Assembly (NCBI GenBank): GCA_003224835.1
Contig: QHZX01000010.1
Span: 1 to 5,650 of the forward strand
Source of the DNA: Acidobacteriota bacterium
Lineage (GTDB): Bacteria; Acidobacteriota; Terriglobia; Terriglobales; Acidobacteriaceae
Length of the DNA: 5,650 nucleotides
Direction: 5' to 3'
In this document: positions 5,089-5,650 of the stretch, piece by piece
Layout: the number at the start of each line of letters is the position of its first letter
Numbering within the stretch: the first letter of the stretch is position 1
The notes under the pieces: model-generated
The model's input: only the letters and a program-made list of their open reading frames with translations
The model's database searches: none
Told to the model about the DNA's origin: nothing
Translations under genes and position numbers: made by a program

Positions 5089-5650
5089 TATCGTCGTCGA
5101 GCTTCCCTACAGAGCGCCAATGAGTTTCAAGACTCACCGCATGATGATATCCGTCACGTTTAAGCGCAGAAAATTGGCCGCCCCAATCGATGATCCCTTT
5201 GCCCATTGCCGCCCATTCCAATCCTTTATCTGTCTTAGCCACGTCTTTTACGTGACAATGACCAATCCGGTCCTTGGGCAAGCGATTGTAAGCATCGGGA
5301 TAAGGAACCTCGCCCAACTTGGCCGCATTGGCGGGATCCCAATTCAACATGAAGTGCTTCGAAGGAACTCCGGCAAGAGTTTTCAGTGCTTCAGCCCCGG
5401 TTGCAGTGTTGCAGGCAAATTCATTTTCTATAATGAGAACCAGACCCGCTCTACCTACTTTCTCGGCTGCGTTCTGCAGTTTTTCGTTTATCGCCTGACG
5501 ATGCGGCGCCTGGTCCTGCAAGCGCCAGAAATCGAAGCAGCGGATGCGGTTCGCCGAGAGCTTTTTCGCGACCTCAATGCAGCGATCGAGAACTTCATCT
5601 TGCTGATCGAATGTAAAATTCGCATTGAATTCATTGCGTTCTGCAAATTT
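5000..5650 (-). CDS. Sugar phosphate isomerase/epimerase, TIM barrel (partial, 5' end outside window)
   Basis: The frame is open from the right edge to a TGA at 5000-5002, giving 216 visible residues; an internal TTG at 5521 is not the true start. It matches the xylose-isomerase-like TIM-barrel family (IolE/IolI, hydroxypyruvate isomerase and tagatose epimerase relatives). Likely divalent-metal ligands, numbered from the window edge, are E75 in LIIENE, D105 in NWDPAN, H133 in HCHVKD and E175 in SLETHW. IRCFDFW (36-42) is an upstream barrel strand. The reaction is sugar or keto-acid isomerisation; the substrate cannot be told. After the HW motif the family usually ends in a short helix. Here the tail instead runs about 36 residues, and its last 29 codons are antisense to the transporter's 3' end, so the C-terminus may be altered. 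It converges on the isomerase-transporter unit with no terminator between. Confidence 0.85.
   Translation of the reverse strand, partial: KFAERNEFNANFTFDQQDEVLDRCIEVAKKLSANRIRCFDFWRLQDQAPHRQAINEKLQNAAEKVGRAGLVLIIENEFACNTATGAEALKTLAGVPSKHFMLNWDPANAAKLGEVPYPDAYNRLPKDRIGHCHVKDVAKTDKGLEWAAMGKGIIDWGGQFSALKRDGYHHAVSLETHWRSVGKLDDDISFAETLPAGASARGCGCRPARQNMPIPR

Noticed and set aside
5089..5125. Search for a terminator between the convergent transporter and isomerase genes
   Set aside because: No stem with a T run is present on either strand; the genes overlap instead.

Overview
The window looks like a piece of a soil-type Acidobacteriota chromosome. The evidence is indirect: the 60-residue coiled-coil protein at the left end and the secreted beta-rich protein at 687-1463 resemble uncharacterised families I associate with that phylum, and the sugar-acid genes on the right have the same flavour. 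No rRNA, tRNA, CRISPR array or insertion sequence was seen.

Left part (1-686): a small minus-strand gene (109-291, GTG start) is followed by a 395-base divergent spacer. The spacer holds a plus-strand intrinsic terminator (517-542) with no protein gene in front of it, preceded by a stretch that can fold on itself (373-463). This could be a small RNA or an attenuated leader. Centre-left (687-2820): a plus-strand gene for an exported protein converges on a minus-strand opgC-like membrane acyltransferase gene, with a bidirectional terminator between them (1494-1524). A 42-codon reading frame runs into the opgC-like start with an ATGA overlap.

Right part (2821-5650): a plus-strand IolB/KduI-type uronate isomerase gene is followed closely by an ExuT-like MFS transporter gene. 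A convergent TIM-barrel sugar isomerase/epimerase gene runs off the right edge. Together they suggest uptake and isomerisation of a hexuronate or inositol-derived sugar acid in the cytoplasm.

The most striking point is in the transporter. Its normal N-terminal tail is readable from 3845 in one frame, while the body starts in another frame at the conserved NYMDRQ motif, and the whole first membrane helix is absent. Both frames pass through the same ten bases, AATTACATGG, and each gives family-like residues. This is what a deletion between two short direct repeats would leave. The transporter is therefore probably a recent pseudogene or an N-terminally truncated protein. The isomerase C-terminus also looks atypical and is read antisense to the transporter's 3' end.
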